Below, piece after piece: positions 19,038 to 31,575 of a stretch of 64,000 nucleotides of DNA. Within the stretch, counting starts at the first letter, position 1, and every line of letters begins with the position of its first letter. The position numbers were made by a program, and so were the translations under genes. The notes beneath the pieces were generated by a model, which saw only the letters and a program-made list of their open reading frames with translations, had not been told where the DNA came from and ran no database searches. Location: the NCBI GenBank assembly GCA_002256205.1, contig NKIW01000001.1:310001-374000 (forward strand), read 5' to 3'. Source of the stretch: Rhizobiales bacterium PAR1 (GTDB taxonomy: Bacteria; Pseudomonadota; Alphaproteobacteria; Rhizobiales; Beijerinckiaceae).

Positions 19038-19041
<4 letters not shown>
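18631..19041 (-). CDS. Uncharacterised protein coupled to sufB
   Basis: A 136-residue, soluble, acidic and Trp-rich protein (nine to ten Trp) with no signal peptide or membrane segment. The middle ([32 protein letters not shown]) suggests a small alpha/beta or beta-sandwich domain. The start ATG overlaps the sufB stop by 4 bp (ATGA). No family recognised. Its position between sufB and sufC makes a link with the SUF scaffold or an immediate client plausible, but this is inference. Confidence 0.72.
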
Positions 19042-20510
<1,469 letters not shown>

Positions 20511-20558
20511 ATCGTCCTCCTCTTCGGCTTCAAGGGCCGAGGGTTATGCAAAAAAAGG

Positions 20559-21713
20559 CTATGCTGCCTTAGTTTTCGCCCGCCTCTGTATCTGGCGCGC
20601 GAGCGAATTTAGGCAACGTTCGAGATCGTCAAAAACTGTGGTCGGGCCGATAGAAACGCGAATCGCGCCCGCTTTGACCCCATCAGGCATGCCCATCGCG
20701 GTCAGCACATGGCTAGCCTTAACCTTGCCCGACGAGCAGGCCGAACCGGAAGAAACCGCGACGCCATCCAGATCAAACGCGATGAGCGCGCGCTCTGCAG
20801 CAAGGCCGGGAACGGCGAAACAGGTGGTGTTGACGAGGCGCGAAACACGCTGACTCAGAATGGCAACATCCGGCGCCAACCGATTCAGGTGATTCTCGAA
20901 TTCACCCCGAAGCTGAATCATTCTCTGAACCGCTTCATCCATCTCGCGAGCCACCCGCGCAGCAGCACCCATGCCGGCAATGCCGGTCAAATTCTCGGTG
21001 CCACCACGCTGGCCGCGCTCCTGACCTCCCCCGCCAATGAAGGCCTCAGCCAGCCGCGTACGGCTGTCGGGGAACACAATCGCGCCGACACCCTTCGGAC
21101 CGCCGAACTTGTGCGCCGAGAGGAAAATCGCATCCGCGCCGAGCGCCTTGATATCGAGCGGCAGCTTGCCCGGTGCCTGCACCGCATCAACAATCAGCGC
21201 ACCACCTGCGGCATGAACGATGCCCGCCAGCGCCGGAATATCTTGCACAACGCCGGTCTCATTATTCGCGAGCTGGATCGCCACCATCGCCGGACCGCCC
21301 TCCGCCAGCATGGCTGTCAAAGCAGCGGTATCGACAAGCCCGTTGGCATCAACCTGGACAAACGAAGCACCAACACCGGCCGCCGCGATCACCGCCGCAT
21401 GCTCCACCGCCGAGACCATGGGGCGCATCGCGCAGGCGATATCCTTGCCGCAGCAGCCAGAAAGTCCGGCACGGAACAGCGCATTCGCCGCCTCGGTCGC
21501 ACCGGAGGTGAAGACGACATTTTCCGCCTCACCACCGACAAGCGCGGCGAGATCAGCCCGCGCCGTCTCGAGAATAGCGCGCGCAGCACGACCCTCGGTA
21601 TGGATCGAGGACGGATTTCCAAGACAATCGAGCGCCACCAAGACAGCCGCCTTCGCCGCCGGATGGACCGGCGTCGTCGCGTTCCAGTCGAGATAGGCGC
21701 GCGGCGCGGCCAT
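20559..21713 (-). CDS. Cysteine desulfurase, NifS/IscS-like, first gene of suf operon
   Basis: A class V aminotransferase-fold PLP enzyme of 384 residues from the second of two tandem ATGs (GGGAG 5 nt upstream); it opens with YLDWNATTPVHPAA. PLP lysine K202 lies in SAHKFGGPKG, and the active cysteine C326 in SSGSACSSGK, the group I (NifS/IscS) context. It is a second desulfurase besides SufS in the same operon, a common alphaproteobacterial arrangement. It may feed sulfur to SufBCD or to tRNA thiolation. Confidence 0.9.
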   Translation of the reverse strand: MAAPRAYLDWNATTPVHPAAKAAVLVALDCLGNPSSIHTEGRAARAILETARADLAALVGGEAENVVFTSGATEAANALFRAGLSGCCGKDIACAMRPMVSAVEHAAVIAAAGVGASFVQVDANGLVDTAALTAMLAEGGPAMVAIQLANNETGVVQDIPALAGIVHAAGGALIVDAVQAPGKLPLDIKALGADAIFLSAHKFGGPKGVGAIVFPDSRTRLAEAFIGGGGQERGQRGGTENLTGIAGMGAAARVAREMDEAVQRMIQLRGEFENHLNRLAPDVAILSQRVSRLVNTTCFAVPGLAAERALIAFDLDGVAVSSGSACSSGKVKASHVLTAMGMPDGVKAGAIRVSIGPTTVFDDLERCLNSLARQIQRRAKTKAA

Positions 21714-21854
21714 CATGTCTCCCAATTGAAGCTGTCCCGAACTGAGGTCAAACCCACGAAAATCGTCGCATTTCACGGCTGGCTATGCTAACGCCCACCG
21801 CCGGACGCGTTCGGGAACCCAAGCGCTCTGTCGCAGTTTCAGATCGGAGGCTTC

Positions 21855-21871
21855 TTTAGAACCATTCTAAG
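21855..21871 (-). promoter_or_regulatory. Irr-box / iron control element upstream of suf operon
   Basis: TTTAGAA-CCA-TTCTAAG is a near-perfect dyad matching the core TTAGAA-N3-TTCTAA of the Irr-box (ICE) described for Hyphomicrobiales, with further symmetry (GCTTCTT/AAGAAGC) outside it. It lies about 140 bp upstream of the first suf gene and about 120 bp upstream of the divergent hydrolase. Irr represses suf genes under iron limitation in related bacteria, so the same is predicted here. Confidence 0.7.
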
Positions 21872-21989
21872 AAGCGTTCCACATCCAATACTTAGCGGGT
21901 GCACCAGCCCCGTCAAGAACAACATGCGCGCAAAGGGTCGGATTTTACGTCCGTTTCACTCCTTTTGCCGCCAGAAGACGGAAGAGTTC

Positions 21990-22640
21990 ATGCCTGAAGT
22001 CATCTTCAATGGCCCCGAGGGTCGCCTCGAAGGTCGGTATCAGCCGGCGAAGAAGAAGGGTGCCCCGATCGCGATCGTACTGCATCCGCATCCGCAGTTC
22101 GGCGGAACGATGAACAACCAGATCGTCTATCAGCTCTTCTACACCTTCCTGGATCGCGGATTCTCGGTACTGCGCTTCAATTTCCGTGGCGTCGGCCGCT
22201 CGGAAGGCACCTTCGATCACGGCACGGGCGAGCTTTCCGATGCCGCCTCCGCGCTCGACTGGATGCAGGCTGTCAACCCGGATGCCCGCTCCTGCTGGAT
22301 CGCCGGAGTTTCTTTCGGTGCCTGGATCGGCATGCAGTTGCTGATGCGCCGCCCGGAGATCGAAGGCTTTGTCTCCATCGCTGCGATGGCAAACCGCTAC
22401 GATTTCTCCTTCCTTGCGCCCTGCCCCTCCTCGGGCCTCTTTGTCCACGGTGACAAGGATCGCGTAGCCCCGGTCAACGAGGTGATCGCGGTGATCGACA
22501 AGGTGAAGGTGCAGAAGGGCGTCAAGCTCGATCACGAGACCATCGAAGGGGCGAACCACTTCTTCGAGAACCGCGTCGACCAGCTCGTCGGCACGGTTGG
22601 AACCTATCTCGACCGTCGCCTGGGGATCATCCGGGATTAA
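21990..22640 (+). CDS. Alpha/beta hydrolase
   Basis: A 216-residue protein from the ATG at 21990 (GGAAGAG upstream). It has the alpha/beta hydrolase core: [12 protein letters not shown] oxyanion region, nucleophile elbow GVSFGAW (Ser), HGDKDR (Asp) and GANHFF (His). It belongs to the small cytoplasmic hydrolases common in Hyphomicrobiales next to suf genes. Substrate unknown. It is divergent from the suf operon and could share its iron-responsive control region. Confidence 0.85.
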   Translation: MPEVIFNGPEGRLEGRYQPAKKKGAPIAIVLHPHPQFGGTMNNQIVYQLFYTFLDRGFSVLRFNFRGVGRSEGTFDHGTGELSDAASALDWMQAVNPDARSCWIAGVSFGAWIGMQLLMRRPEIEGFVSIAAMANRYDFSFLAPCPSSGLFVHGDKDRVAPVNEVIAVIDKVKVQKGVKLDHETIEGANHFFENRVDQLVGTVGTYLDRRLGIIRD

Positions 22641-22663
22641 GTCCCCGGAGGCCTCCATGCGGC

Positions 22664-22690
22664 AAAGGCGGCATCAAGGGCCGCCTTTTT
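22664..22690 (+). terminator. Rho-independent terminator of the hydrolase gene
   Basis: AAAGGCGGC (22664-22672) pairs with GCCGCCTTT (22680-22688) around a 7-nt loop and leads into TTTTTC. Confidence 0.85.
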
Positions 22691-22723
22691 CTTGACCAAA
22701 CCAGTCCAGCCAACGGTGCGACC

Positions 22724-23980
22724 ATGACCGACTTCAAGCCGAAATCCGACTTCCTCAAAACCCTGATCGAGCGTGGCTACATCCACCAGTGCTCCGATTA
22801 CGAAGGGCTCGACGCGCTGGCCGCGAAGGGCGAGGTCACGGCCTACGTCGGCTACGATTGCACCGCGCGCTCGCTGCATGTCGGCTCGCTGATCTCGATC
22901 ATGATGCTGTCGTGGCTGCAAAAGACCGGCAACAAGCCGATTGCCCTGATGGGCGGCGGCACGACCCGCGTCGGCGATCCCTCGGGCCGCGATGAAACGC
23001 GCCGCATCCTCACCATCGAGGATATCAATGCCAACAAGGAAGGCATTCAGGGCGTTTTCGACAAGATCATCCAGTTTGGCCCCGGCAAATCCGACGCCGT
23101 CATGGTCGACAATGCCGAATGGCTGACGACACTCAACTACATCGAAATGCTGCGCGATGTAGGCCGGCATTTCTCGGTCAACCGCATGATGTCGATGGAT
23201 TCCGTGCGCATGCGCCTTGAGCGCGAGCAGGAACTCTCCTTCATCGAATTCAACTACATGATTCTGCAAGCCTATGACTTCACGGAGCTTTCGCGCCGCT
23301 ATGGCTGTAACCTTCAGATGGGCGGCTCGGATCAATGGGGCAATATCGTCAACGGCATCGATCTCGGTCGCCGCATGGGCACGCAGCAGCTTTACGCGCT
23401 CACCTGCCCGCTACTGACCACCGCCTCGGGTGCAAAAATGGGCAAGACGGCATCCGGCGCGGTCTGGCTCAACGCCGATATGCTCACCGCCTATGATTAC
23501 TGGCAATTCTGGCGCAACACCGAGGATGCGGACGTCGGCAAGTTCCTGAAACTCTTCACCTTCCTGCCGATGGAGGAAATCCGCCGGCTCGAAGCTCTGG
23601 CCGGTGCCGAGATCAACGAGGCAAAAAAAGTGCTCGCGACCGAAGCGACCGCGTTGATGCACGGTCGCACGGCAGCAGAAGCGGCGGCGGAAACCGCCAG
23701 AACGACCTTCTCGGGAGGGACGGCAACCGCTCTGCCGAGCGTCGAAGTCACCAAGGGCGAGCTGGAGGCCGGTCTCGGCGTGCTCGCGGCGTTCGTGAAG
23801 GCCGGTCTTGTTCCCTCGAATGGCGAAGCGCGTCGTCAAGTGCAATCGGGAGGCCTGCGCGTCAATGATGCGGTGGTCACCGATCCGGCGCAGATCCTCA
23901 AGCCCGCCGATGCCATCAATGATGGTGCGATCAAGCTCTCCTTCGGCAAGAAGAAGCACGTCCTGCTGCGCCCGGCGTAA
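22724..23980 (+). CDS. tyrS: Tyrosyl-tRNA synthetase
   Basis: Charges tRNA-Tyr; 418 residues, usual bacterial size. The HIGH-like motif is LHVGS (residues 51-55) after YVGYDCTA, the specificity region includes GGSDQWGNI, and the KMSKS-like loop is KMGKT (238-242). A C-terminal S4-type RNA-binding domain follows ([19 protein letters not shown]). The gene is followed by a REP-like palindrome. Confidence 0.97.
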   Translation: MTDFKPKSDFLKTLIERGYIHQCSDYEGLDALAAKGEVTAYVGYDCTARSLHVGSLISIMMLSWLQKTGNKPIALMGGGTTRVGDPSGRDETRRILTIEDINANKEGIQGVFDKIIQFGPGKSDAVMVDNAEWLTTLNYIEMLRDVGRHFSVNRMMSMDSVRMRLEREQELSFIEFNYMILQAYDFTELSRRYGCNLQMGGSDQWGNIVNGIDLGRRMGTQQLYALTCPLLTTASGAKMGKTASGAVWLNADMLTAYDYWQFWRNTEDADVGKFLKLFTFLPMEEIRRLEALAGAEINEAKKVLATEATALMHGRTAAEAAAETARTTFSGGTATALPSVEVTKGELEAGLGVLAAFVKAGLVPSNGEARRQVQSGGLRVNDAVVTDPAQILKPADAINDGAIKLSFGKKKHVLLRPA

Positions 23981-23992
23981 CGCGACGCGACG

Positions 23993-24022
23993 ATCATGGC
24001 CGGGCTACGCCCGGCCATCCAT
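23993..24022. repeat. Single REP-like palindrome after tyrS
   Basis: ATGGCCGGGC-TAC-GCCCGGCCAT is a perfect 10-bp stem, followed by CCATC as in the left unit of the double element at 18346. It lies between the convergent tyrS and the AsmA-like gene and may serve as a transcription end or mRNA-stabilising structure. Confidence 0.7.
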
Positions 24023-24057
24023 CACTCCAAGCATTCACGCCACGAGAGGCGGCTGGG

Positions 24058-27000
24058 CTACTGCTCGCGCTGGATCTCGAAGAATTTGCGCAGGAAGCCC
24101 GGTGCGATCGCGCTGACAGGGTTGGTGCGGAGCACCGGCGCGCTCGCCTTGCCGGTGATCACGAAGGGCACCGCAAAAAGACCCTCGTATTGCGAACCAC
24201 CCAGAATCGGTCCGAACAGCGGTACGTTGGCAAAGAGGTTGTTGAGCCCATAGGCCGGCACAAAGGCGCCTTTGAGGCTGACAATGTCGTTTGCATAGTC
24301 GAGCACGCCTTCAAGCGTACCGCCGATCTGCGCGCCCCACATCACCGCTTCCTTGAGATCAAGGCGCCCGGACTTCCGGACGAAATCAGCCCGAAGCTTG
24401 GTGAAATGCACATCATCGGTCTCGGCAATCCGCGAGGCAGAGGGCGGACGACCGCTGGCCGCGACCTGCCGCAAGCTTGCCTCGCCCCGGATCAGGAAAT
24501 CGCGGACCTGTACAACGCCCTGCTGCGATTGTGGCCCAACCTGTAACTCGGCCGCCAGCCGTCCACCGATCATCCGCGGATAAATGTCGAGGAACCGGGC
24601 GAGCGCCCCGCCATCGCTCGAACTGGCGTTGATGGCGGTCTGATCGCCCCGCACCTCGCCCGACTTGACACTAAGGGCTGCACTCCCGAATTGGCCCTTG
24701 ACCGAGAGCGCGGTGATCCTGCCGTTGCGACGAGAGGCCTTCGCCTCCGCAGCACTCATCAGCTCACCGTTGAAGCCCACGAGCACCGTGGTCTGAAGAT
24801 CGAGATCGATATCCGGCGGCTTCTCGCCCGCCTTGCCATCCTCGATCTTTCCGCTCTGGAAACCGCGCATGAATGGCCGGAGATCGAAGGAATTGCCGGA
24901 AAGCGCGAGCCTGAGCACCCCTCGGCTCCGCTCTGCCGTCAGTTTGGCATTATCGCCGGCAGAAATCCGGAACTGGTTGAAGTCCGCTTTCCCGAACTGG
25001 CCATCGCGCAAAAGTTCGACTTTGCCGCGCAGGCTGGCGGGCGCGAGATCAAGCTCAAAGCCCTCAAGAGTCGTGCCATCGGGCCGGGTCAGGACTGCGA
25101 ATTTGGCCCGCCCCGCCTGCCCCGCGCGCTTGGAAAGCCCCGGAAGCCCGGTCTCGATTTTGGTTTTGACGAGATCCAGCTCGACATCAATCGGGCCCGG
25201 CTTGCCGAGCGGCACGCTGAAGGTCGCGGCAATCGGCCCGGTGACCGTGGGACGCAGATCAATGCCACGCTTGGCCAGGATCGCCTCATCCAGCACCGAT
25301 TTAACGAGGGCGACCGGCGTCTTGCCGGCATCGGTTCTGAATTCGATATGGTTGAGAACGCCGAGGATGCGTCCTTCGCCCTTACCCGAGATCTGCCCGG
25401 ACTTGGAAACGAAGCTGAAAGCCCCCGCTTCGAGCCGCTCGCCCTTGACGATATTGTCGATCACGACACCCTTGGTCTCGGCACGGATCTCGACCCTGGT
25501 GTCCTTCTGGGAAGGCGTCGCCGTCAGCGGTAGAGCAAGGCTCGCCTGCCCCTGAAAGGTGCCATCGGTCACGGTGGCATCGGGCGGCAGGCCAACCAGA
25601 TTCTTGAGCGAAGGCGCGGAAAGGAAGGCCAGAAGGCCGTCGAGCCGGCCCTGTGCCGAAACCGTCATCTCGAGCAGCGCAGGCCTGAGCGCGGTATTCG
25701 CAACAACAAGCTTTGCGCCCTGAAGATCGAAACGCTGACCGCTCGCCGGCTCGATCCAGCCGCTCGCAAGCTCGATATCGGCGCGGCGCCCGGTCGAAAC
25801 GCCGCTCGCAATCACGCCGTGAATCGGCATGGCATCCTTTACCGGCCGCATCGTCACGCCCTCGACCCGATAAGACAGTTTGATCGCGGAATCCGGCACG
25901 GGGCGACGGTTGAAGGCATCCTGAAGGGCTTGTCCCGCCAGATTCGTTTCAAGTTTGATCGCCGAGAGTGTTCCGGCTTCGACATGCTGGATCAACCAGT
26001 GCCGAACATTCGGCGCCACCCACACCGGCCAGACGCGCAGGGCCTGGCGCATATCGAACGTCTGCCCTTCGAGGTTGGTGACCATCGAGCCGCCGTTTTC
26101 GAGCGAATAGCTGCCCTGAACCTGTGCGACACCGGCGCCCTTACGAATATCCAGCTTCTCGAGCACGAAACTTCTGAAATCCGGCGCGATGATGCCCTGA
26201 ACAGAGGCCGCATCGAGCGCCAGCGGTGGTTCCGCAGCCGAGAGGCGATCCAGTTCCGCCCGATCCGCTGTCAACGCAAGGCGAAGACCCGCACCGGGTT
26301 CTGCCATGGGCGAGAGGGTTCCATGCAGCAGGAAATGCGTCTCGTTGAAGCGCACTTGCAGGCGGTCCACGAGAACATCCGGCAAGTCAGGCTTCATCCT
26401 CAGGTCCAGCGTCGCCTCGTCGAGGGTAAAAGGCGGCATATCAGGATCTGGCGGCACGATATGCCCGCCGCGTGCGGAAACGGAAATGCCGGTTTCCGTC
26501 AGCACATTCTGAGATGAGAGGCGCGAAGTCAGCCTGACGCTGATCTTCAGGTCGGGATCAATCCCGGGAAAGGTCATGCCGAGAAGCTGCGCGATCCCCC
26601 CTGCCGTCAGATCGCCGGTATCGACCAGAATGGATTGCCCACCATCGGATGTCGGCGTCACCTTGCCAACAAGATCGATCCCCTGTGTCTGCCCAGCTTT
26701 GCGGATGCGCGCGATGAGATTGCCGGCACTCTCGCGCGTCACGGAGGCCGTAATCCCGTCATGGATCACGGTTGCGCCGCCGTCATTCTTGCGACGCAGA
26801 ACCGAAATCTTGCTGCCTTCAACCGTAGTCAGGGCTCGAAAGGCCGGATCTTGGCCGGAAACCGCGAAATTCACCGCCGCCAGGGCAGCACGCAGCAGGG
26901 CCAAGGCCTCGTTGGCGTCGAGCGCGCTATCTGCAGCGGCACGGTCCGGCATGACAAGGCGCAGCCCCTCAAAATGGATCGTCCGCGCCTCGGGAGAGAG

Positions 27001-27501
27001 TGTGAAGAGCGAGAGATTCGTCAGGCCGACGTCGGCGCGATCAAGATGGGCCTGTGCGCCAGTCTCTGGATTTGAAATCGCCAATCCCCCGACCGTGAAG
27101 GTCGGGTGCAATCCGGAGAATCGCACCGCAGCTTCATCGAGCGCGAGGGTATTGGCAGGTCCGAGTCCGGCATGCAGCAAGCCGACGAAATGCTCGCGCA
27201 GGAAAGCGGAATTCTTCTCGCGCTGGATCGACCAGACAAAAAGTCCCGCCGCCACGAACATCAGAGCGATCACACTGGCAATGCCGATGGAACACCACCC
27301 GAGAACGCCAATGCGACGCCGCCGCACAAGGCACGTTTCGCCCTGCGCGTTGACTTCAACGTGCTCTCCAAGGTGTTCGGCGTGTTCCTGTTCCAAGTTC
27401 CTGCCGTTCCTGATCCTTCCTTGCAAGACGATCGCCTTGCGAGACGGCTGCAACCGCCTCACCCTCCCCATAGCAGGTGATAAGAGGCGACCAAGTCGCA
27501 T
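24058..27501 (-). CDS. Large AsmA-like / DUF3971 envelope protein
   Basis: A 1147-residue protein. After about 60 charged residues there is one hydrophobic segment (about residues 65-95, IGIASVIALMFVAAGLFVWS), then a long beta-rich periplasmic body, and a C-terminal AsmA-type domain ending GAFVPAYGLNNLFANVPLFG...GLFAVPFVITGKASAP. This matches YhdP/AsmA-family proteins, elongated lipid-bridge candidates between inner and outer membranes. The exact start is uncertain (27501 or 27471). It is divergent from the bcp gene. Confidence 0.82.
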   Translation of the reverse strand: MRLGRLLSPAMGRVRRLQPSRKAIVLQGRIRNGRNLEQEHAEHLGEHVEVNAQGETCLVRRRRIGVLGWCSIGIASVIALMFVAAGLFVWSIQREKNSAFLREHFVGLLHAGLGPANTLALDEAAVRFSGLHPTFTVGGLAISNPETGAQAHLDRADVGLTNLSLFTLSPEARTIHFEGLRLVMPDRAAADSALDANEALALLRAALAAVNFAVSGQDPAFRALTTVEGSKISVLRRKNDGGATVIHDGITASVTRESAGNLIARIRKAGQTQGIDLVGKVTPTSDGGQSILVDTGDLTAGGIAQLLGMTFPGIDPDLKISVRLTSRLSSQNVLTETGISVSARGGHIVPPDPDMPPFTLDEATLDLRMKPDLPDVLVDRLQVRFNETHFLLHGTLSPMAEPGAGLRLALTADRAELDRLSAAEPPLALDAASVQGIIAPDFRSFVLEKLDIRKGAGVAQVQGSYSLENGGSMVTNLEGQTFDMRQALRVWPVWVAPNVRHWLIQHVEAGTLSAIKLETNLAGQALQDAFNRRPVPDSAIKLSYRVEGVTMRPVKDAMPIHGVIASGVSTGRRADIELASGWIEPASGQRFDLQGAKLVVANTALRPALLEMTVSAQGRLDGLLAFLSAPSLKNLVGLPPDATVTDGTFQGQASLALPLTATPSQKDTRVEIRAETKGVVIDNIVKGERLEAGAFSFVSKSGQISGKGEGRILGVLNHIEFRTDAGKTPVALVKSVLDEAILAKRGIDLRPTVTGPIAATFSVPLGKPGPIDVELDLVKTKIETGLPGLSKRAGQAGRAKFAVLTRPDGTTLEGFELDLAPASLRGKVELLRDGQFGKADFNQFRISAGDNAKLTAERSRGVLRLALSGNSFDLRPFMRGFQSGKIEDGKAGEKPPDIDLDLQTTVLVGFNGELMSAAEAKASRRNGRITALSVKGQFGSAALSVKSGEVRGDQTAINASSSDGGALARFLDIYPRMIGGRLAAELQVGPQSQQGVVQVRDFLIRGEASLRQVAASGRPPSASRIAETDDVHFTKLRADFVRKSGRLDLKEAVMWGAQIGGTLEGVLDYANDIVSLKGAFVPAYGLNNLFANVPLFGPILGGSQYEGLFAVPFVITGKASAPVLRTNPVSAIAPGFLRKFFEIQREQ

Positions 27502-27748
27502 CGTCCGCTACGCGCCGAATTCATGGGTATTTTCACATAAATGACGTCAAAATGAAGGATCGGAGCGCCTTGTTTTGTCCACTTTGCCGGCTACCGCGCC
27601 ACCTCTCCACAAGGAGATCGGCAGAAGGGCCGAATCGCCTCTCGCCAAAGCGAGGGTGTCGCCCCATTTTGACCAAGGGTCACGCCGGAATGCTAGGCAT
27701 TCGTGGCACCGCACAGCCATCTGAAATATGAACTGAAGGAAGTTACGC

Positions 27749-28225
<477 letters not shown>

Positions 28226-28296
28226 AATTCGCGCTCAAGCGCGCCAAAGCTGCCTCTCAAATGGGCATTTTAGCGATGAATTAACCCTAACAATCC

Positions 28297-29730
28297 ATGA
28301 TCAGACCATCGGTCATGGATCTTTTGGGGTCATTGCGTTCAATGTTCATCCGTACACCCGTTCAAGGCCCCCTCGCCAATTCCAATGCCCGCCTCGCTGT
28401 GCTGCTCCGCTCGGAGCGCGGCACCAAGGTCATCGAGATCGGCGATCGCACCATCACCGCGCTGCTGATTCTCGCCGCCGCGCTGATGGCCTGGTATCTC
28501 TTCGCGACGCTTTACCTCGTCCTGCGCGATGATCTGATGATTTCAGTTCTGACCGGCCAGCGGCGCTCGCACTACGCCTATGAGGACCGGATCGTCGAAC
28601 TGCGCTCGAAAATCGACAAGATCACGGCCCGCCAGCTTCTCAATCAGGACACCATCGAGGATCGCGTCGCAAGCCTTGTCGCGCGGCAGGCCGAGCTTGA
28701 AGCCCGCCAGATGGTGGTGACCGATCTTGGTGGTCGGGCTGAACGCGCCGGCATGTCCGTGGCGACGCGCCCCGCGCCCCTTCCCGGCATCTTGTCCGAC
28801 AGCGAAATCCCGACTGGCGCCATCGCCCTGCCTTTTGCAGACCCGACGCCGCGCAAGCCGCAGCCGCTGCCCGCAGAGCCAATGGTGCAACTTCCTGCAC
28901 CCGCCCCCAAGGGCTTTGAAGCGCCGAAGATGCGCGGCCCGATGGAAGCCATCGTCAATGAGGTCGAACGCCGCTCCGGCCGAATGGAAAAGGCGCAGAT
29001 CGAGGCGCTCGGCACCATCAGTCAGGTGGCCGAAGTCGAGATCGCCAAAAGCCGCAAAACGGTCGCCGCCATCGGGCTCGATCCGTCACGCTTTGGCCGC
29101 AACGCCTTCGGTGTCGCACCGATCCGCAAGCTCGTTCCGCTCGACGACCTGATGCTGCGTAATGTTTCCGGCGATGCCGCCGCCAATACCGCGATGGGCG
29201 GCCCCCTGTTGCCGCCGGTGACCACCCGCACCGCAAACGAACAGTTCGAAGTCGCCATCGGTCAGGCCGAAAGCGCGCTGGAAGGCGCAAAGAAGGCACG
29301 CTCGATCCTGCGAGCGATCCCGGTCGGTCGTCCGCTCAGCGAGCGCTACGACCTGTCCTCCGGGTTCGGCACGCGGCTCGATCCGTTCACGCGCGGCCTT
29401 GCCCTGCACTCTGGCCTTGATTTCCGCGCGCCCACCGGCACGCCAATCCGTGCCGTGGCAGCCGGTCGAGTCGTTGAAGCCGGAACAGCCGGCGGCTATG
29501 GCCGCATGGTCGAGATTGATCATGGCTACGGCCTTGCGACCCGCTACGCGCATATGTCGAGTATCGCGGTCAATGAGGGCGACCTCATTGAGAAGGGTGC
29601 GATCGTTGGTCAGGTTGGCTCAACGGGTCGCTCCACGGGCGCGCATCTGCACTACGAAGTGCGGATCGACGAAGACGCCACCGACCCGATGCGCTTCGTG
29701 CGCGCCGCCGGACTGCTCGGAACGCCTTGA
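28297..29730 (+). CDS. M23 (LytM) peptidoglycan peptidase, membrane-anchored
   Basis: A 477-residue protein with one membrane segment (about residues 50-75, TITALLILAAALMAWYLFAT), a coiled-coil periplasmic region (RIVELRSKIDKIT), a proline-rich linker and a C-terminal LytM domain. Zinc ligands are intact: HSGLDF (H-x3-D), later YAHMS, and HLHYEV. It should cleave peptide crosslinks in peptidoglycan or activate amidases. Start uncertain; ATGs at 28297, 28315 and 28342 are in frame. Confidence 0.88.
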   Translation: MIRPSVMDLLGSLRSMFIRTPVQGPLANSNARLAVLLRSERGTKVIEIGDRTITALLILAAALMAWYLFATLYLVLRDDLMISVLTGQRRSHYAYEDRIVELRSKIDKITARQLLNQDTIEDRVASLVARQAELEARQMVVTDLGGRAERAGMSVATRPAPLPGILSDSEIPTGAIALPFADPTPRKPQPLPAEPMVQLPAPAPKGFEAPKMRGPMEAIVNEVERRSGRMEKAQIEALGTISQVAEVEIAKSRKTVAAIGLDPSRFGRNAFGVAPIRKLVPLDDLMLRNVSGDAAANTAMGGPLLPPVTTRTANEQFEVAIGQAESALEGAKKARSILRAIPVGRPLSERYDLSSGFGTRLDPFTRGLALHSGLDFRAPTGTPIRAVAAGRVVEAGTAGGYGRMVEIDHGYGLATRYAHMSSIAVNEGDLIEKGAIVGQVGSTGRSTGAHLHYEVRIDEDATDPMRFVRAAGLLGTP

Positions 29731-29862
29731 GCATTTGAGGCGCCGAGTGTCGCAAGGATTCGCGGCCTTGTTTGCAAAACTGCAAGAAAGATGTTGCAAC
29801 CGCTAAGCTCTTCCAAAATCTCTCCTTAACAGGCTCGCGATACACTTTGTCGCATTTCCAGA

Positions 29863-31536
29863 ATGGAGTTTCCGGTGAGATTGCGTGGGCTGTTTTTGAT
29901 CGCGCAGGTAGTTCCTGCGGCACTGATTATTCTCACCGCCGGTTATGGTGTCTGGGGTCTGGCCGACATCATGGAGCAGACCCGCATCGAGCAGCAGTTC
30001 AATGATGCGCGCTATAGCGTCATGGGGGCATCCTTCAGCAATGAGGAAGGCCGCGTCGATGCCCTTCTGGCGCACGCCATGGCCGACGATCCTGCCGCAC
30101 AGGAAAAGGCTCGCAAGGACATCAAAAGTCATCTGACGACCGCGCAGGACTGGATCGCCAAATTCCCGGAAGGCAATCTTCCCGAGGAGGTGCGGGTCTT
30201 CCGGGCCGACTGGATCAAGGCGGTGAACGCCTTTCAGGAAGCCAGCCTCGCCTATCTTGCCCAGCCTGCCCGCGGTGATGCCACGTCGCGCGATCTCCTT
30301 CGCGAGATTCAAAAGCGGCGTTCGGCGATCGGTGCGGCGCGATACAAGATGTCCCCAGCGCTTGAAGCTCTGGTGAAAGAGCAGGGTGAGCGGATCGAGA
30401 TCGCAATTGCGACCTTCCGGATGCGGCTGATCATGCTCTGCCTGATCTCCATCGGCCTGAGTGCGCTGTGCTACCTGCTGATGACCCGTCGGGCGATCCG
30501 TCCGCTGGTCAGCATCGCCGGAGCAATCGACGAGGTCAGCAAGGGTAATACCGAAGTTGTCATCAGCGAGACGAAGTACAATGACGAAATCGGTGTTCTG
30601 AGCCGCGCTGTCCGTCAATTTGTGGAGCAGACGCGGTCAGTAAGCGCTTCTCATGCGGACGAGCGCCGCAAGATCGCGGCGGAAATTGAAAAGAGCCAGC
30701 GGTTCAGTTCCGCAACCAGCGCCTTCCAGAGCGCCACAGATACGATCCGCCAGACGCTGACCTCGGATGTTGAAAGCCTGGCGCACGCATCGCACGATGT
30801 CGGCAATCTTGCCGGAATCGCCAGCTCCCGCGCCAGTGAATTTGATCACGCCCTTTCCTCCACCTCGCGCGATGTCGCCGAAATTTCCGCTCTGACGCAA
30901 AATCTTGCGACATCCGTCCATGATGTTTCAGGTCAGGTCGAGCAATGCGCCCAGAGCACAGAGGCGGCCAATCGCGACGTCGTCACCTCCGTGGATCAGA
31001 TTGATACCCTGTCATCCGAAATCGAGCGGATCGATGCGGTATTGCAGACGATCGAGACCATCGCCTCCCAGACCAACCTCCTCGCGCTGAACGCGACGAT
31101 CGAGGCAGCACGTGCAGGCGAGGCTGGCCGCGGCTTTTCCGTCGTGGCCACGGAAGTCAAAGCGCTCGCCGGACAGACAGCCCGCGCCGTGGGTGAAATC
31201 GAAGCCGTCATTGGCGCCATCCGGGGAACGGGTGACAACATCCGGACCACCATGTCGTCCGTCGTCGCGCGTATGCAGGAAGCAGCCCAGCTCTCGAACG
31301 CCCTGTCTGCCCGATTTGCCCATCAAATCAGCGCGATCGGACAGTTGAGCGAGCGAACACATTCGGTGTCAGACACAGCACAATCCATGGCCAGCAAGGC
31401 AGTCGAACTCTCGGATGCCGTGATCAGCTCCGCAGACTCGGCCCGCGCGCTGGACGCGATTTCCGAGCGGATCACGCGCGTTTCAATGGAACTCGATCAG
31501 TCCGTCAGCCACTTCGTCGAAACCGTCGCGGCCTGA
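29863..31536 (+). CDS. Methyl-accepting chemotaxis protein (membrane)
   Basis: A chemoreceptor of about 557 residues: TM1 at about 10-33, a roughly 150-residue periplasmic sensing region, TM2 ([20 protein letters not shown]), a HAMP domain, and the signalling hairpin with [20 protein letters not shown]. The true start may be the GTG at 29875, since GGAG lies 6 nt before it while the ATG at 29863 has no site. No CheR pentapeptide. Ligand unknown. Confidence 0.92.
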   Translation: MEFPVRLRGLFLIAQVVPAALIILTAGYGVWGLADIMEQTRIEQQFNDARYSVMGASFSNEEGRVDALLAHAMADDPAAQEKARKDIKSHLTTAQDWIAKFPEGNLPEEVRVFRADWIKAVNAFQEASLAYLAQPARGDATSRDLLREIQKRRSAIGAARYKMSPALEALVKEQGERIEIAIATFRMRLIMLCLISIGLSALCYLLMTRRAIRPLVSIAGAIDEVSKGNTEVVISETKYNDEIGVLSRAVRQFVEQTRSVSASHADERRKIAAEIEKSQRFSSATSAFQSATDTIRQTLTSDVESLAHASHDVGNLAGIASSRASEFDHALSSTSRDVAEISALTQNLATSVHDVSGQVEQCAQSTEAANRDVVTSVDQIDTLSSEIERIDAVLQTIETIASQTNLLALNATIEAARAGEAGRGFSVVATEVKALAGQTARAVGEIEAVIGAIRGTGDNIRTTMSSVVARMQEAAQLSNALSARFAHQISAIGQLSERTHSVSDTAQSMASKAVELSDAVISSADSARALDAISERITRVSMELDQSVSHFVETVAA

Positions 31537-31548
31537 CACCGGTAAGGA

Positions 31549-31568
31549 CGCGCCCCACAAGGGGCGCG
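31549..31568. terminator. Palindromic hairpin between chemoreceptor and prfB
   Basis: CGCGCCCC-ACAA-GGGGCGCG is a perfect 8-bp stem between convergent genes. It lacks a T-run on the plus strand and would act, if at all, as a weak bidirectional terminator. Confidence 0.45.
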
Positions 31569-31575
31569 AACGCTC

